Origin: Phyllobacterium myrsinacearum
GTDB taxonomy: Bacteria > Pseudomonadota > Alphaproteobacteria > Rhizobiales > Rhizobiaceae
Direction of reading: 5' to 3'
NCBI RefSeq assembly: GCF_014138285.1
Contig: NZ_JACGXN010000003.1
Location: 372,001-436,000 of the forward strand
Length of the DNA stretch: 64,000 nt
Position numbers and translations under genes: made by a program. Shown here in pieces: positions 51,402 to 59,637 of this stretch. Under the pieces are notes generated by a model that was given only the letters and a program-made list of their open reading frames with translations, did no database searches and was not told where the DNA came from. Each line of letters begins with the position of its first letter. The stretch's first letter is position 1.

Positions 51402-52271
51402 ATGAAACATCTGCAAGAGCGCCAGGGTTGGGCCGTCTCACGAGGAGAATTCCTGATTGAGCGCCACACGGCAGATACTATGGCCACCGCACACTGGCAT
51501 GATCATATTGAACTGAATCTGCTGCTGGACGGCCAGATGACGTATCTCTTCAACGGGAGACAAGAACAAGTCCAAGCTGGACGGCTTGTTTTATTCTGGG
51601 CCGCTATCCCTCACCAGACGATTGCGGTCAGCGCAAATGCTCCTCTTGTTTGCATATATATTCCACTAGTCGATTTCCTTACCCTGCCCATCGACAAGGA
51701 TGCGCGGCAAGCAATTATGCAGGGAGGGTTTTTGGCGGAAGGCCATTGGGTAGCCGGCGATGCTGAAGCTTTGCCGCGATGGGAAACCGAATGGCGCTTG
51801 GGTAGCACTGCGCGCCAAAGACTGATTTTGGATGAAATCGGGATACGGATCAGGCGTTTAATCCTGGATAATTTGGAGGTTGAAAAATCTCCTGCATATG
51901 CGCCTGCATCGACACTGACCAGCCACGCGGTTCGGCACGTGGAACTTCTCACAGATCTCATTAATTCGCGATACTCAGATCCGGTAAATGTACCCGATCT
52001 TGCCAAACTCGCGGGCATACATGCAAGCACAGCCAACAAGGCGTTCGGTGACGTTCTTGGTATATCTGTCAACGAGTATCTCACGCGCTATCGACTTGCC
52101 AGAGCAATGCAACGGCTCACCGATACTGAAGATCCGGTTTTGCAAATCGCCTTCGACTGTGGTTTTGGTTCAAGCAGCCGGTTCTACGACCTTTTCAAAG
52201 ACCGAACTGGCACAACGCCGCGCCACTTCCGAGAATCAATGATTATTCGTACGCCGCCAGCGTTGGGATAG
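51402..52271 (+). CDS. AraC-family regulator beside GH4
   Basis: About 289 residues from MKHLQERQGWAVSRGEFLIE; an in-frame ATG at 51336 is an alternative and neither has a strong RBS. An N-terminal cupin sensing domain (THWHDH-like: ATAHWHDHIELNLLLDG) is followed by two AraC HTHs (VPDLAKLAGIHASTANKAFG and DPVLQIAFDCGFGSSSRFYD-LFKDRTGTTPRHFR). This is the MelR-like layout. It is divergent from the MelA-like GH4 gene with a ~95-base shared promoter, so activation of GH4 by an alpha-galactoside is likely. Confidence 0.87.
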   Translation: MKHLQERQGWAVSRGEFLIERHTADTMATAHWHDHIELNLLLDGQMTYLFNGRQEQVQAGRLVLFWAAIPHQTIAVSANAPLVCIYIPLVDFLTLPIDKDARQAIMQGGFLAEGHWVAGDAEALPRWETEWRLGSTARQRLILDEIGIRIRRLILDNLEVEKSPAYAPASTLTSHAVRHVELLTDLINSRYSDPVNVPDLAKLAGIHASTANKAFGDVLGISVNEYLTRYRLARAMQRLTDTEDPVLQIAFDCGFGSSSRFYDLFKDRTGTTPRHFRESMIIRTPPALG

Positions 52272-52376
52272 GGTTCCTTGGCACTGTAACCTTAACTTGG
52301 TAGTCGACGTAGTTCGATCTTTGCGTAATTTTTCATGCCATTTTCATGGGTGTTATTTCATGCCACATGCTGGTGG

Positions 52377-52616
52377 CGACTTGGCGTAGTTCTCTATGAT
52401 CAGCAAAGTGCGGCAAAATCTCGAAAGGATCTGGAGCAGGCTCGGGCATTAATCGGCGTGCTGGCCATTCAACGTCCAGACGATCTGAAAGATTTGTGGC
52501 AGGAGCTTTGTGAGCGAGGAGCTTCCTGGCGCGACAAGGCTACCGCCAGTCTAGCTCAAATGCCAAATGAAATAGCCTTGGCGTTGGGGAAAGATAACGT
52601 CGATACTTCAATTTGA
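52377..52616 (+). pseudogene. C-terminal remnant of a GSU2403-like nucleotidyltransferase-fold protein
   Basis: The frame YDQQSAAKSRKDLEQARALI, then GVLAIQRPDDLKDLWQELCE with RGASWRDKATASLAQMP, resembles the conserved end of this family ('...K..KDLAQA..LI..L....PddL...W.e...RGp.WR'). Without the N-terminal nucleotidyltransferase domain it is a fragment. It sits alone between the AraC gene and a leftward tetR gene. Confidence 0.5.
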
Positions 52617-52688
52617 CATGTAAATTAAAGACTGCCTTTTCATTTCCGGCACGAACTGACCCACTGGGGATGCGGACGAAAACTTGAT

Positions 52689-53282
52689 CTAGACGCTCGG
52701 GTGATCAGAAGAACGCCTGAACGCTTCCAGTAGCTCGTCAAGTCCGCTTTCAAAATCATCCAGCATTGCTCCCTGTGGGGGCCGCCCTATGCTTGCATCC
52801 TGGGTAGCGACAGCGAGAGCGGCACCATGAGTGTAGTCAACAAGGATATGCGTCCAACGTAACGAGCGCTGTGAGGAGTGATTGCGTTCGCTCAAGTAGC
52901 TCATCAACTCACGGGTTATCCTCTTGGCATGATCAGGAAAAACGGCTGGTTGGGCAAAGATCGCCAAGGTCAGAGCGGGGTAGAGCACTACCTTGGTGTA
53001 GTAGGCTGTGAGGAGACTGCGGGCGCGTGCATGTGCATCACCCGTTTCAGGTGCGGCGACGTCCGCATATACCCACTCCGCTAGTGACTTGATCAGCCCA
53101 TCCCGATCCTTGAAGTGGTGATAGATCGTCATCGGATTGATGCCCACACGTGCTGCCAATGCGCGCATGCTCAAGCCGTCGAGGCCGTCGACTTTGAGGA
53201 TGCTCAAAGCCTCGGAAAGAATGCTCTCCGGCAAAACGGTCTTTCCGCCGGCCGGTGGCCGACCTCGCCCCCTTGGTGTCAT
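52689..53282 (-). CDS. TetR-family repressor in a two-gene operon
   Basis: 197 residues. The basic N-terminal tail (PRGRGRPPAGGK) is followed by the HTH ILSEALSILKVDGLDGLSMR with recognition helix GINPMTIYHHFKDRDGLIKS. The C-terminal domain is of the TetR class C type (LTAYYTKVVLYPALTLAIFA). Its ATG overlaps the stop of the DHFR-family gene. It most likely represses this operon through the palindrome at 53830. Confidence 0.9.
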   Translation of the reverse strand: MTPRGRGRPPAGGKTVLPESILSEALSILKVDGLDGLSMRALAARVGINPMTIYHHFKDRDGLIKSLAEWVYADVAAPETGDAHARARSLLTAYYTKVVLYPALTLAIFAQPAVFPDHAKRITRELMSYLSERNHSSQRSLRWTHILVDYTHGAALAVATQDASIGRPPQGAMLDDFESGLDELLEAFRRSSDHPSV

Positions 53283-53827
53283 ATCATGACTTCATAATGA
53301 GATTGGACCAATCCGGAAGGGAAAGACCTTGTGCCCTTGTGCGCAAGCGCCACATCACGCTGACCTTTGCCAAAAAGAGGCCGGCCACAACCGAGCAAGA
53401 TCGGCACCCTCGTGATCACCATATCGCGGATCATGTCGAGCGCGAGGAAAGATTGAATGATGCGTCCTCCATCCACATAGGCGTGTCGTGCGCCCTCGGA
53501 TTGAAGCATCGCCATCGCTTGTTCAGGTGACTCTGCCGAAAAGCGTACTTTTCCTTTCAGCTCGGAAGGCACTGCCTGTCGTGCAAGCTGCGCCGACAAA
53601 ACGAGGACCGGGCGGGTATAGAACCAGTCTCCCATGCCTCGGACCGCCTCATAAGTGCCTCGCCCCATTACGATAACGTCGATATCGCTTATGAAATCAT
53701 CATAGCCATGATCTTCGCCAGTTTGGTCGTGCTTTAGCAACCAATCGATGTCGCCACTTTCGCGGGCGATAAACCCATCAAGGCTTGTTGCGATAAATAC
53801 GTGTCCGGTGACCATCTTCGTCTCCAT
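53279..53827 (-). CDS. Dihydrofolate-reductase-family (RibD C-terminal-domain) protein
   Basis: 182 residues. HVFIATSLDGFIARESGDID is the family opening, with VIVMGRGTYEAVRGMGDWFY and ARHAYVDGGRIIQSFLALDM near the C-terminus. This is the YwjB/YyaP-like branch of NADPH-dependent reductases; the physiological substrate is unknown. It is the first gene of the operon with the tetR gene and has a palindromic operator directly in front. Confidence 0.88.
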   Translation of the reverse strand: METKMVTGHVFIATSLDGFIARESGDIDWLLKHDQTGEDHGYDDFISDIDVIVMGRGTYEAVRGMGDWFYTRPVLVLSAQLARQAVPSELKGKVRFSAESPEQAMAMLQSEGARHAYVDGGRIIQSFLALDMIRDMVITRVPILLGCGRPLFGKGQRDVALAHKGTRSFPSGLVQSHYEVMI

Positions 53828-53829
53828 AA

Positions 53830-53844
53830 TTATACATCGTATAA
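53830..53844. promoter_or_regulatory. Palindromic operator TTATAC-ATC-GTATAA
   Basis: A perfect 6-bp inverted repeat with a 3-base spacer, directly upstream of the leftward DHFR-family/tetR operon. It would overlap the ribosome-binding or early transcribed region. Likely target of the co-transcribed TetR (inference). Confidence 0.55.
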
Positions 53845-54044
53845 ATATGGATCTCTAACGAATGTCAATGCGCTCGACGGTCCGCTCTTGCCCGTACCGC
53901 TCAGAAAGCTGACCGTCTGTTCACGGCCCCAAAGCGGTCAAGCGGTAGCTTCCGCGCCACGCACCTTTGAGGTTCAGAGCACGGACGAAGAACAGAAGCA
54001 GGCCGGCGGGTTATCGATCCGCCAGCCCACTCTCACCATCATCA

Positions 54045-55013
54045 TCAGTGCGTTGAAATAGTTTCGCTAAAGTTGGCCAGGTCGCGATTGAAGCGCTCCG
54101 CTTCCTCCAGAAACGGAGCATGTCCGGAATCGGCATAGATCTGCGAGCGAACTGCCGGGTTGAGTGCCCTCGCCCGCTCAAGGCTCGGGCGCGCCATAAC
54201 CAAGGCATCCTTTTCGCCGTAAAGCATCAGCACTGGAGCCTTGACCTTGGGCAACCCTTCCGCCGCAAAGACCGTCATGGAAGGCACCGTTCGAGTCATG
54301 GTCCATGATGCCATAGCCGCATTGGATAACAGCCGCTCGAAGAGCGCTCGATCCGGCTGCGTTGCAAAACACAGCGCCAGAAAGTCACGCATTGCGTCGA
54401 GGTGGACCTTCAGGTCGTCCGAGGCAAGACCTTCATAGACTTCGGGATGCGGCTTTAAAAGCTCGGCTTTCAGTTCGATGACGCCGCCCACATAAACCAC
54501 CCCTCCGATCCCGTGATCGCCGTAAGCTGCAAGATAGTTGGAAACGACTACTGCGCCCAACGACCAACCGACAAGAACCGGATTTTTCGCCTTCGTCTCC
54601 TCAAGCACGGCGCGCAGATCATCAGCCCAGCGGCGTCCGTCGACATAGGCCTGCGCATCCTGTGGCTTGCCCGAAAGTCCATGGCCGCGAAGATCGAATG
54701 TGATCAGGCGATAACGCAAAAGGTCGGGGCTGTTCAACTGGCTCTCCCAGTCGAGATGGCTCCCGAGTAATCCGTGAATGAAGACAATGGGACGCCCGGA
54801 TGGATTACCCGCTTCCCGAACCGCGATGTCGACACCATCCGGCGACTTCACAATATAGTCCTTCTGCCCCGCCATCGCGACCGAGGACATAATCATCATC
54901 AGGACCAACCATAACGCGCACGTCATCAAGGCGAGGCTGGTACGCCTGGCGGCTGGTCCTGCCGGTAGCTCTTCACTTTGCATCATCAACATCCGATTAT
55001 TCACAACACTCAT
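54045..55013 (-). CDS. Exported alpha/beta hydrolase
   Basis: 322 residues. The N-terminal ~48 residues contain a hydrophobic segment (LALMTCALWLVLMMIMSSVA, then MAGQK), suggesting a signal peptide or anchor. Catalytic landmarks: oxyanion HGLLGSHLDWE, nucleophile Ser in VGWSLGAVVVS, acid in LYGEKDALV, and His in DSGHAPFLEEAE. It is an esterase/lipase-like hydrolase, probably periplasmic. It is divergent from a tetR gene with repeated operator-like sequences between them. Confidence 0.88.
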   Translation of the reverse strand: MSVVNNRMLMMQSEELPAGPAARRTSLALMTCALWLVLMMIMSSVAMAGQKDYIVKSPDGVDIAVREAGNPSGRPIVFIHGLLGSHLDWESQLNSPDLLRYRLITFDLRGHGLSGKPQDAQAYVDGRRWADDLRAVLEETKAKNPVLVGWSLGAVVVSNYLAAYGDHGIGGVVYVGGVIELKAELLKPHPEVYEGLASDDLKVHLDAMRDFLALCFATQPDRALFERLLSNAAMASWTMTRTVPSMTVFAAEGLPKVKAPVLMLYGEKDALVMARPSLERARALNPAVRSQIYADSGHAPFLEEAERFNRDLANFSETISTH

Positions 55014-55020
55014 CCTTATG

Positions 55021-55083
55021 TTTAGTGATCGCTACAAGATAAATGCTTGCTTTATGCTGTCAAGTTGTCTTTAGTGATCGCTA
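55021..55083. promoter_or_regulatory. Direct repeat TTTAGTGATCGCTA, probable TetR operators
   Basis: The 14-base sequence occurs at 55021-55034 and again at 55070-55083. Each is itself nearly palindromic (AGTGATCGCT). The second copy touches the ATG of the tetR gene and the first lies 8 bases before the hydrolase start on the other strand. Binding would block both divergent promoters. Confidence 0.7.
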
Positions 55084-55682
55084 TGGATAAGCTCGTGAAG
55101 AAACGGCGGGGCGGGCCGCGGACCTTCGATAGGGACCACGCGGTCGATACCGCCATGCGCCTGTTCTGGCGCCATGGTTATGAGGGTGTCTCGTTGAACG
55201 ATCTGACGGCGGCGATCGGCATCGCGCCGCCGAGCCTCTATGCGGCGTTCGGCAGCAAGGCTGGTCTCTACCGTGAGGCGCTCGATCGATATTCCGGTCT
55301 GCCGAAAGCATTGAACAATCTCGGTCAGACCACCAGTCTTTACGAAGCCGTAGAAGCCCTCCTCGATAGCGCCATCAATGCCGTCACAGAGCCTGGCAAT
55401 GAACGCGGCTGCATGATTTCGAGTGGCATGATCCAATGCGGCGGCGACCACGCCGAACTTGCCCGGGAACTGGCGCAACGCCGAGGTTTGATGCGGGACA
55501 CAATTACGCTCAAACTCGAACCGTGGCTGGATCAGGATGGCGCCGCGTCCCTGTCCCGTTACCTCGTCACCATCCTGCAAGGTCTTTCAGTCCAGGCACG
55601 CGACGGCGCCTCCCGGGAAGAGCTTAAGCAGATCGCCAGTGAAGTCGTGGCCGGCATCAGGGCCAGGAGCCTCATTGATTAA
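55083..55682 (+). CDS. TetR-family repressor of the hydrolase gene
   Basis: 199 residues from MDKLVKKRRGGPRTFDRDHA. A longer in-frame start at 55047 would run through the operator repeat and is disfavoured. The HTH is VDTAMRLFWRHGYEGVSLND with recognition helix GIAPPSLYAAFGSKAGLYRE; the C-terminal part includes RGCMISSGMIQCGGDHAELA (TetR_C_16/AcrR type). It is divergent from the alpha/beta hydrolase gene, and repeated sites in the 69-base gap support mutual regulation. Confidence 0.9.
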   Translation: MDKLVKKRRGGPRTFDRDHAVDTAMRLFWRHGYEGVSLNDLTAAIGIAPPSLYAAFGSKAGLYREALDRYSGLPKALNNLGQTTSLYEAVEALLDSAINAVTEPGNERGCMISSGMIQCGGDHAELARELAQRRGLMRDTITLKLEPWLDQDGAASLSRYLVTILQGLSVQARDGASREELKQIASEVVAGIRARSLID

Positions 55683-55683
55683 A

Positions 55684-56022
55684 AAACACCCCCTTTAGGG
55701 AGCTTGGCATAGACGGGGCTATTCAAATCAAGAAGCTGACGCAAGGACCTCGATCCTCTCCGTCGGAGCGTCGTCTTAACGGGCACATGACTGCCAGCAA
55801 TGTAAACCGCCATGATCACAATTGAACAGCAATCTGTTTGCGGCACAACCGGTCCATGTGAAGACTTCACCAGACCAAAATTCACGCAAGGGGATTTATG
55901 GAACTCGGCCTTTCGCTTTCCCGCCATCAAGCTTAATGCGCCACGTGGTGTGCATAGACACGGGGCCATTTGTCTGGTTCCTTGCGAAAGCCAATAGCAT
56001 AGCGGAAACCAAGGGAGTGGCC
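55684..56022. other. Intergenic region with a dispersed-repeat core
   Basis: About 340 bases. It contains GGGATTTATGGAACT at 55893-55907, the core of the dispersed repeat seen at 16715, 21385 and (variant) 59220. An open frame from 55822 runs in phase into the next gene but has no family similarity before the signal peptide, so it is treated as non-coding. Confidence 0.45.
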
Positions 56023-56520
56023 TTGAGAAGCGTAATGTATTGCTTTTTCACCTTTGTTGTCTTTGCCGCGCCGCCTGCTTTTGCGCAGGACGTAAAGCCG
56101 GCCCTGAAGATTGAGGCACGACTGTTTCACAGCCGGACAGGTTTCTTCTCCGAAGACGTGCTGGCGCCAGACGCGCCAGGCCTTGGCAACGTAATTATCG
56201 GCGAGAATGCATCGTCTTCGGCCATTGTGATCGTACGCATCAATACCACACCTGCTCTTCCAACAAATACCAAGCTGCGGCTGGTGGCGAAGGAAACGTC
56301 GACCAACAAAACAACCGCCAACGCGCGGGTCAAGTTGCGCAAATTACTGGACAGTACCGTGACCGTACCTTCCACCGCTGCCGACAACACACCGGTCTAT
56401 ATCGGTTTCTGGCTATCCGACGTTGGATGCATGCAGGTAGCTCTCAAAGCAAACCTCACGACAGCCGGCGCCGTTTCCGCAACGGCTTCGGCCACACTTG
56501 ATTTTCTCTGTTATGAATAG
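56023..56520 (+). CDS. Secreted hypothetical protein
   Basis: About 165 residues. Start chosen at TTG 56023 because AAGGGAG lies 6-7 bases upstream; ATG at 56035 is the alternative. The signal peptide VMYCFFTFVVFAAPPAFA is cut before QDVKPA. The mature part is beta-rich with many T, A and V (SSSAIVIVRINTTPALPTNT, AVSATASATLDFLCYE) and two cysteines near the end that could pair. No recognised family; it looks like a small periplasmic or surface beta-sandwich. No operon partners. Confidence 0.6.
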   Translation: MRSVMYCFFTFVVFAAPPAFAQDVKPALKIEARLFHSRTGFFSEDVLAPDAPGLGNVIIGENASSSAIVIVRINTTPALPTNTKLRLVAKETSTNKTTANARVKLRKLLDSTVTVPSTAADNTPVYIGFWLSDVGCMQVALKANLTTAGAVSATASATLDFLCYE

Positions 56521-56705
56521 CCCAAGCTGGGCGAAAAGATCTTCGCGCAGGTGATCGGCGGATCGGCTCTGAAAAAGCCGTGACAATTCCGTTTCGGGCG
56601 GCGCTCGCCGACCGGGCTGCTCGCATCATTTCAAGATAAATGCGTGCTATTCCCCAAACTGCACCCTGCCTCTTTACTTTCTAGGACCGTCATCACGTTT
56701 TGGAT

Positions 56706-57818
56706 CTAGGCGGTGGCATAGCTCTTGTTTGCCCCATTCTGTATCATGGCCATGGCAAGGGGTGGCAGAAGGACGCTCCAGACAGCTAGCCAGGTGATCG
56801 AGATCAAAGCCCCCTTCCCCCTGTCACGTACGCGATCATTGAGAAGGTCACCAAGGGTCATAACCAGGACCGGCAATCCAAGCGGCACAAAGATAGCGAT
56901 CAGTGTAGCACCAAGGGGCGTGAGCAGCCGTTGAGAGGCCGCCGCTCCCGCCAATTCTCCATGGATATGGTGAACCCAATAAGCAAAATAGATGATAGCG
57001 CCGGCTGCGGCGCACACCAGTGGGACGAGGAAGAAAACATTGTCGAATACATTAACCTGAAAGAAATGGGTGCCGAGACCGATCAGAAAGAGCAGTATCG
57101 GCAGCATTAAAAAGATAATAGCGACGACAACAGGTGATCGCTCATGCTGCGGTAACGGCTTGTGGCGTTGGCGGGGAGCCTCGTCGAAGTCGAAGTGTCG
57201 AGCTGGCAGTAGAACCAGTATTGCAAGCAATAGGCAGACCGGAAAACTCCAGATGACAGATAAACCGCTTTGATCGAAGACGAACAACATGGCCGCGCCC
57301 ATTGGGGCAAGGGCTGATATCAATATTGTCGTCGACATCAGCGTAAGGGCGCAGGCGAAGTCGATTTTGCCCGGCCGCCCACTTACCAGCAATATCGCGA
57401 TCGCAAGAGGGAAAACAGCCCGAACTGTTCCGACTGCCACTCCGAACAGAAACAGAAACACGAGTGATCCCCACGCCCACGGCACCGCCAGAAAACCGAC
57501 AGTAACAACGCCGCAGACGAGAGTGGACGAAATCAGTGCAGCCCAGCCATTGCGCGCCGCTATGATAAACGCCACGAAGGCGCCAACAACCCATCCGACA
57601 GTCGACCCGAGATAGAAGACAGCTACAGTTTGCGGCGTGCTCGCAGCATTTTGCGCAATCAGAGGAAAGACTGACATCAGACCTTGCACGCCTGCAGCTG
57701 CAAAAAGCGAAGAAAAAAACAACGCCCAATAGCGATAGGTGCTGAGAAAATCGGCCAGCGTGTAGTTGGGTTTGGTTGAAGCGGCGAAGGTGTCGTTCAT
57801 TGGAGCCAATTGATCCAC
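56706..57818 (-). CDS. MFS-like multi-pass membrane protein
   Basis: 370 residues with about ten hydrophobic helices (for example YWALFFSSLFAAAGVQGLMS, VFLFLFGVAVGTVRAVFPLA and FFLVPLVCAAAGAIIYFAYW) and a hydrophilic central loop (FDFDEAPRQRHKPLPQHERS) like that between the halves of MFS carriers. It is slightly short for MFS (usually ~400) and lacks the loop 2-3 GxxxDRxGRR motif, so assignment is tentative. Substrate unknown. It is transcribed away from the next gene. Confidence 0.6.
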   Translation of the reverse strand: MDQLAPMNDTFAASTKPNYTLADFLSTYRYWALFFSSLFAAAGVQGLMSVFPLIAQNAASTPQTVAVFYLGSTVGWVVGAFVAFIIAARNGWAALISSTLVCGVVTVGFLAVPWAWGSLVFLFLFGVAVGTVRAVFPLAIAILLVSGRPGKIDFACALTLMSTTILISALAPMGAAMLFVFDQSGLSVIWSFPVCLLLAILVLLPARHFDFDEAPRQRHKPLPQHERSPVVVAIIFLMLPILLFLIGLGTHFFQVNVFDNVFFLVPLVCAAAGAIIYFAYWVHHIHGELAGAAASQRLLTPLGATLIAIFVPLGLPVLVMTLGDLLNDRVRDRGKGALISITWLAVWSVLLPPLAMAMIQNGANKSYATA

Positions 57819-58086
57819 TATTTCAACTGCGATTGACCATACCTACCGGGGATGGAGCGAAGATTTGAATAAGCTACGCAAGGAGTTGGCGGGTCAATGT
57901 GAAATTGCAAAGATCTGCAATTCGTTATGGAAACCACCACTCACAATCTGGGGCAGACGCTCCACAGTTCCTTATACTTCTTCCAGAAGTTAATGTTGCA
58001 AAGCTTCCACCATATTATACCGTCAAGTCTTCGCACGCCGTTTGAAGCTTCGATAGCGTCATCTACTATCAAATGTGAGAGATTCC

Positions 58087-59187
58087 ATGTCGCCGCCTTC
58101 TCTTGTCCTTCCCAATCGCCAGCTCTCTTTGGCGCCATATGTGATCTCTACACCGAACGCCTATTTCTGGGCGACCCCCATTATCCTGGCAATCACCGTG
58201 TTCCTGTTCATCTGGGAAGCACCGGGGGTGATCCGTGATTTCCAGATCAGCCAAAATCCTTTGACGCTCGAAAACGGTGAAGTGCAGAACGGGCATTGCA
58301 CGACGCGCAGAGCCATCTTCACAGACTGCGAGGCTCGTCTTGTGTATGCTTACAAAGGACAGAACTACGATACCTCGGTCGAAATTATGTTCATCGATTT
58401 TCACACCGGCGATTATGAGACGGGCCTGGTGATCTCTGCCGACCATCCGGAGCTGGCGACGATGAGCCTCGGTCTGGATATGCTCTGGAACCGGATCGTG
58501 ACGCTCAGCGTGTTTGTCGTTCTACTTGGTGGCATGAGCTTGGCAATGATGTTTTTCGGCCTGCGCATTTGGCGTGTCAATCGCCAGCTGCGCCAGCCAG
58601 CCAAGTTGCAGCCTGTCCCCGTAGAAATCACGGCATTTGATCGCAGACGCAGCGTCCTTTCAATCACGTACAATGACAAGATTGCCAATGATAAGACCGG
58701 CCGATCGGCGTACACGCGGATGAAGGACGGACAGGAGCCTCTGATTGTCGGACAGGTCAATGGCAAGGCCGTTGGACTGGCTGTCAGGCACGGCAATACC
58801 GCACTACCCGTGCTTCTGGACAATAGCCTGCAGCGCATCAATCTGACCGAAGACGAGCGTGCAGCAGCTCTTGCACCATTCGCCTATCAGTATGAGGGCG
58901 ATCAGAATATCCCGCTTCTGGTCGACGAACCGAAAAAGACGGTCTCGATCTGGAAGCGTCTCCGAAGCTTTTTCGGCGTGTTGCTTTTAATCGTCGTGGG
59001 CGTATTTGGCTTCTGGCTCTGGTATGTAACGTATTCTACGACCCAGTTTCAGTCGCCTGGCATGGACATCAACAACCTCATGCCCGCGCCGCTGAACAAG
59101 TGGGGTTGTGAGCAGCTGAAGAAGCGCTTCGGTCAGGATCGCGCTCCGTTTGGCTGCGTTGCTGGTGATTACACGAGCTGGAAATGA
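58087..59187 (+). CDS. Hypothetical membrane protein with three predicted membrane segments
   Basis: 366 residues from MSPPSLVLPNRQLS; an ATG four codons earlier is possible. Membrane segments lie near 25-45 (WATPIILAITVFLFIWEA), 140-165 (LSVFVVLLGGMSLAMMFFGL) and 295-315 (FFGVLLLIVVGVFGFWLWYV). The loop after the first has CTTRRAIFTDCEARLVYAYK with paired cysteines. The second loop (~130 residues) is soluble and presumably on the opposite face. The end has two more cysteines (WGCEQLKKRFGQDRAPFGC). I do not recognise the family, and no neighbour indicates function. Confidence 0.65.
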   Translation: MSPPSLVLPNRQLSLAPYVISTPNAYFWATPIILAITVFLFIWEAPGVIRDFQISQNPLTLENGEVQNGHCTTRRAIFTDCEARLVYAYKGQNYDTSVEIMFIDFHTGDYETGLVISADHPELATMSLGLDMLWNRIVTLSVFVVLLGGMSLAMMFFGLRIWRVNRQLRQPAKLQPVPVEITAFDRRRSVLSITYNDKIANDKTGRSAYTRMKDGQEPLIVGQVNGKAVGLAVRHGNTALPVLLDNSLQRINLTEDERAAALAPFAYQYEGDQNIPLLVDEPKKTVSIWKRLRSFFGVLLLIVVGVFGFWLWYVTYSTTQFQSPGMDINNLMPAPLNKWGCEQLKKRFGQDRAPFGCVAGDYTSWK

Positions 59188-59219
59188 GAATTACGTGCCT
59201 ATGCTGAAAGTTACGCAAC

Positions 59220-59290
59220 GGGCTTTATGGAGCTGCGCGCGACCAACCCGCCATTCATCATCAAATTGAATCAGTCGAGCCAATCCGAAC
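59220..59290. repeat. Dispersed ~70-bp repeat, copy 2
   Basis: Begins GGGCTTTATGGAGCTGCGCG, 33 bases after the stop of the membrane-protein gene, and continues CCATTCATCA...TGAATCA..CGAGCC..TCCGA. About 75% identical by hand count to 21385-21455. It runs directly into the WGR-domain remnant. Confidence 0.6.
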
Positions 59291-59522
59291 CGAATATGGC
59301 CCGATATAATTCGTTGTCGCTGCAGCCCACTTTGTTTGTAGAGATCGCTTTGGTGCGCACGTGGGGCCGGATCGGAACAATGGGATAACAAAAGTCGTCC
59401 ATATTCTCGGACACTACTGATGCTGCACTATCCTTGAAAGGCTGGCGTGTCAAAAGCGGCGCGAAATCACGAGACCGCGCCTGTGGTACGCAAGCGTAGT
59501 CCAACTGGACAATAAACGCTGA
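59281..59522 (+). pseudogene. WGR-domain protein remnant with stop and frameshift
   Basis: MARYNSLSLQPTLFVEIALV then RTWGRIGTMG matches the WGR domain ('.l.iQptLFg..slvR.WGRIGt.G'). TAA follows at once, then QKSSIFSDTTDAALSLK in the same frame. After a frameshift ACQKRREITR completes the typical 'LA..KRRrGY' end. The gene is short, broken twice, and has no partner domain. Confidence 0.72.
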
Positions 59523-59637
59523 CAAAAACACATAAACATGAGTAATTTTCTCTTGTTTTTACACCTGGACGTAGCTAAACGACCGAGGAGAACTACCGGC
59601 TCAACAGTCAGCGTTGACGAGAAAGAGGGCATCAGCA

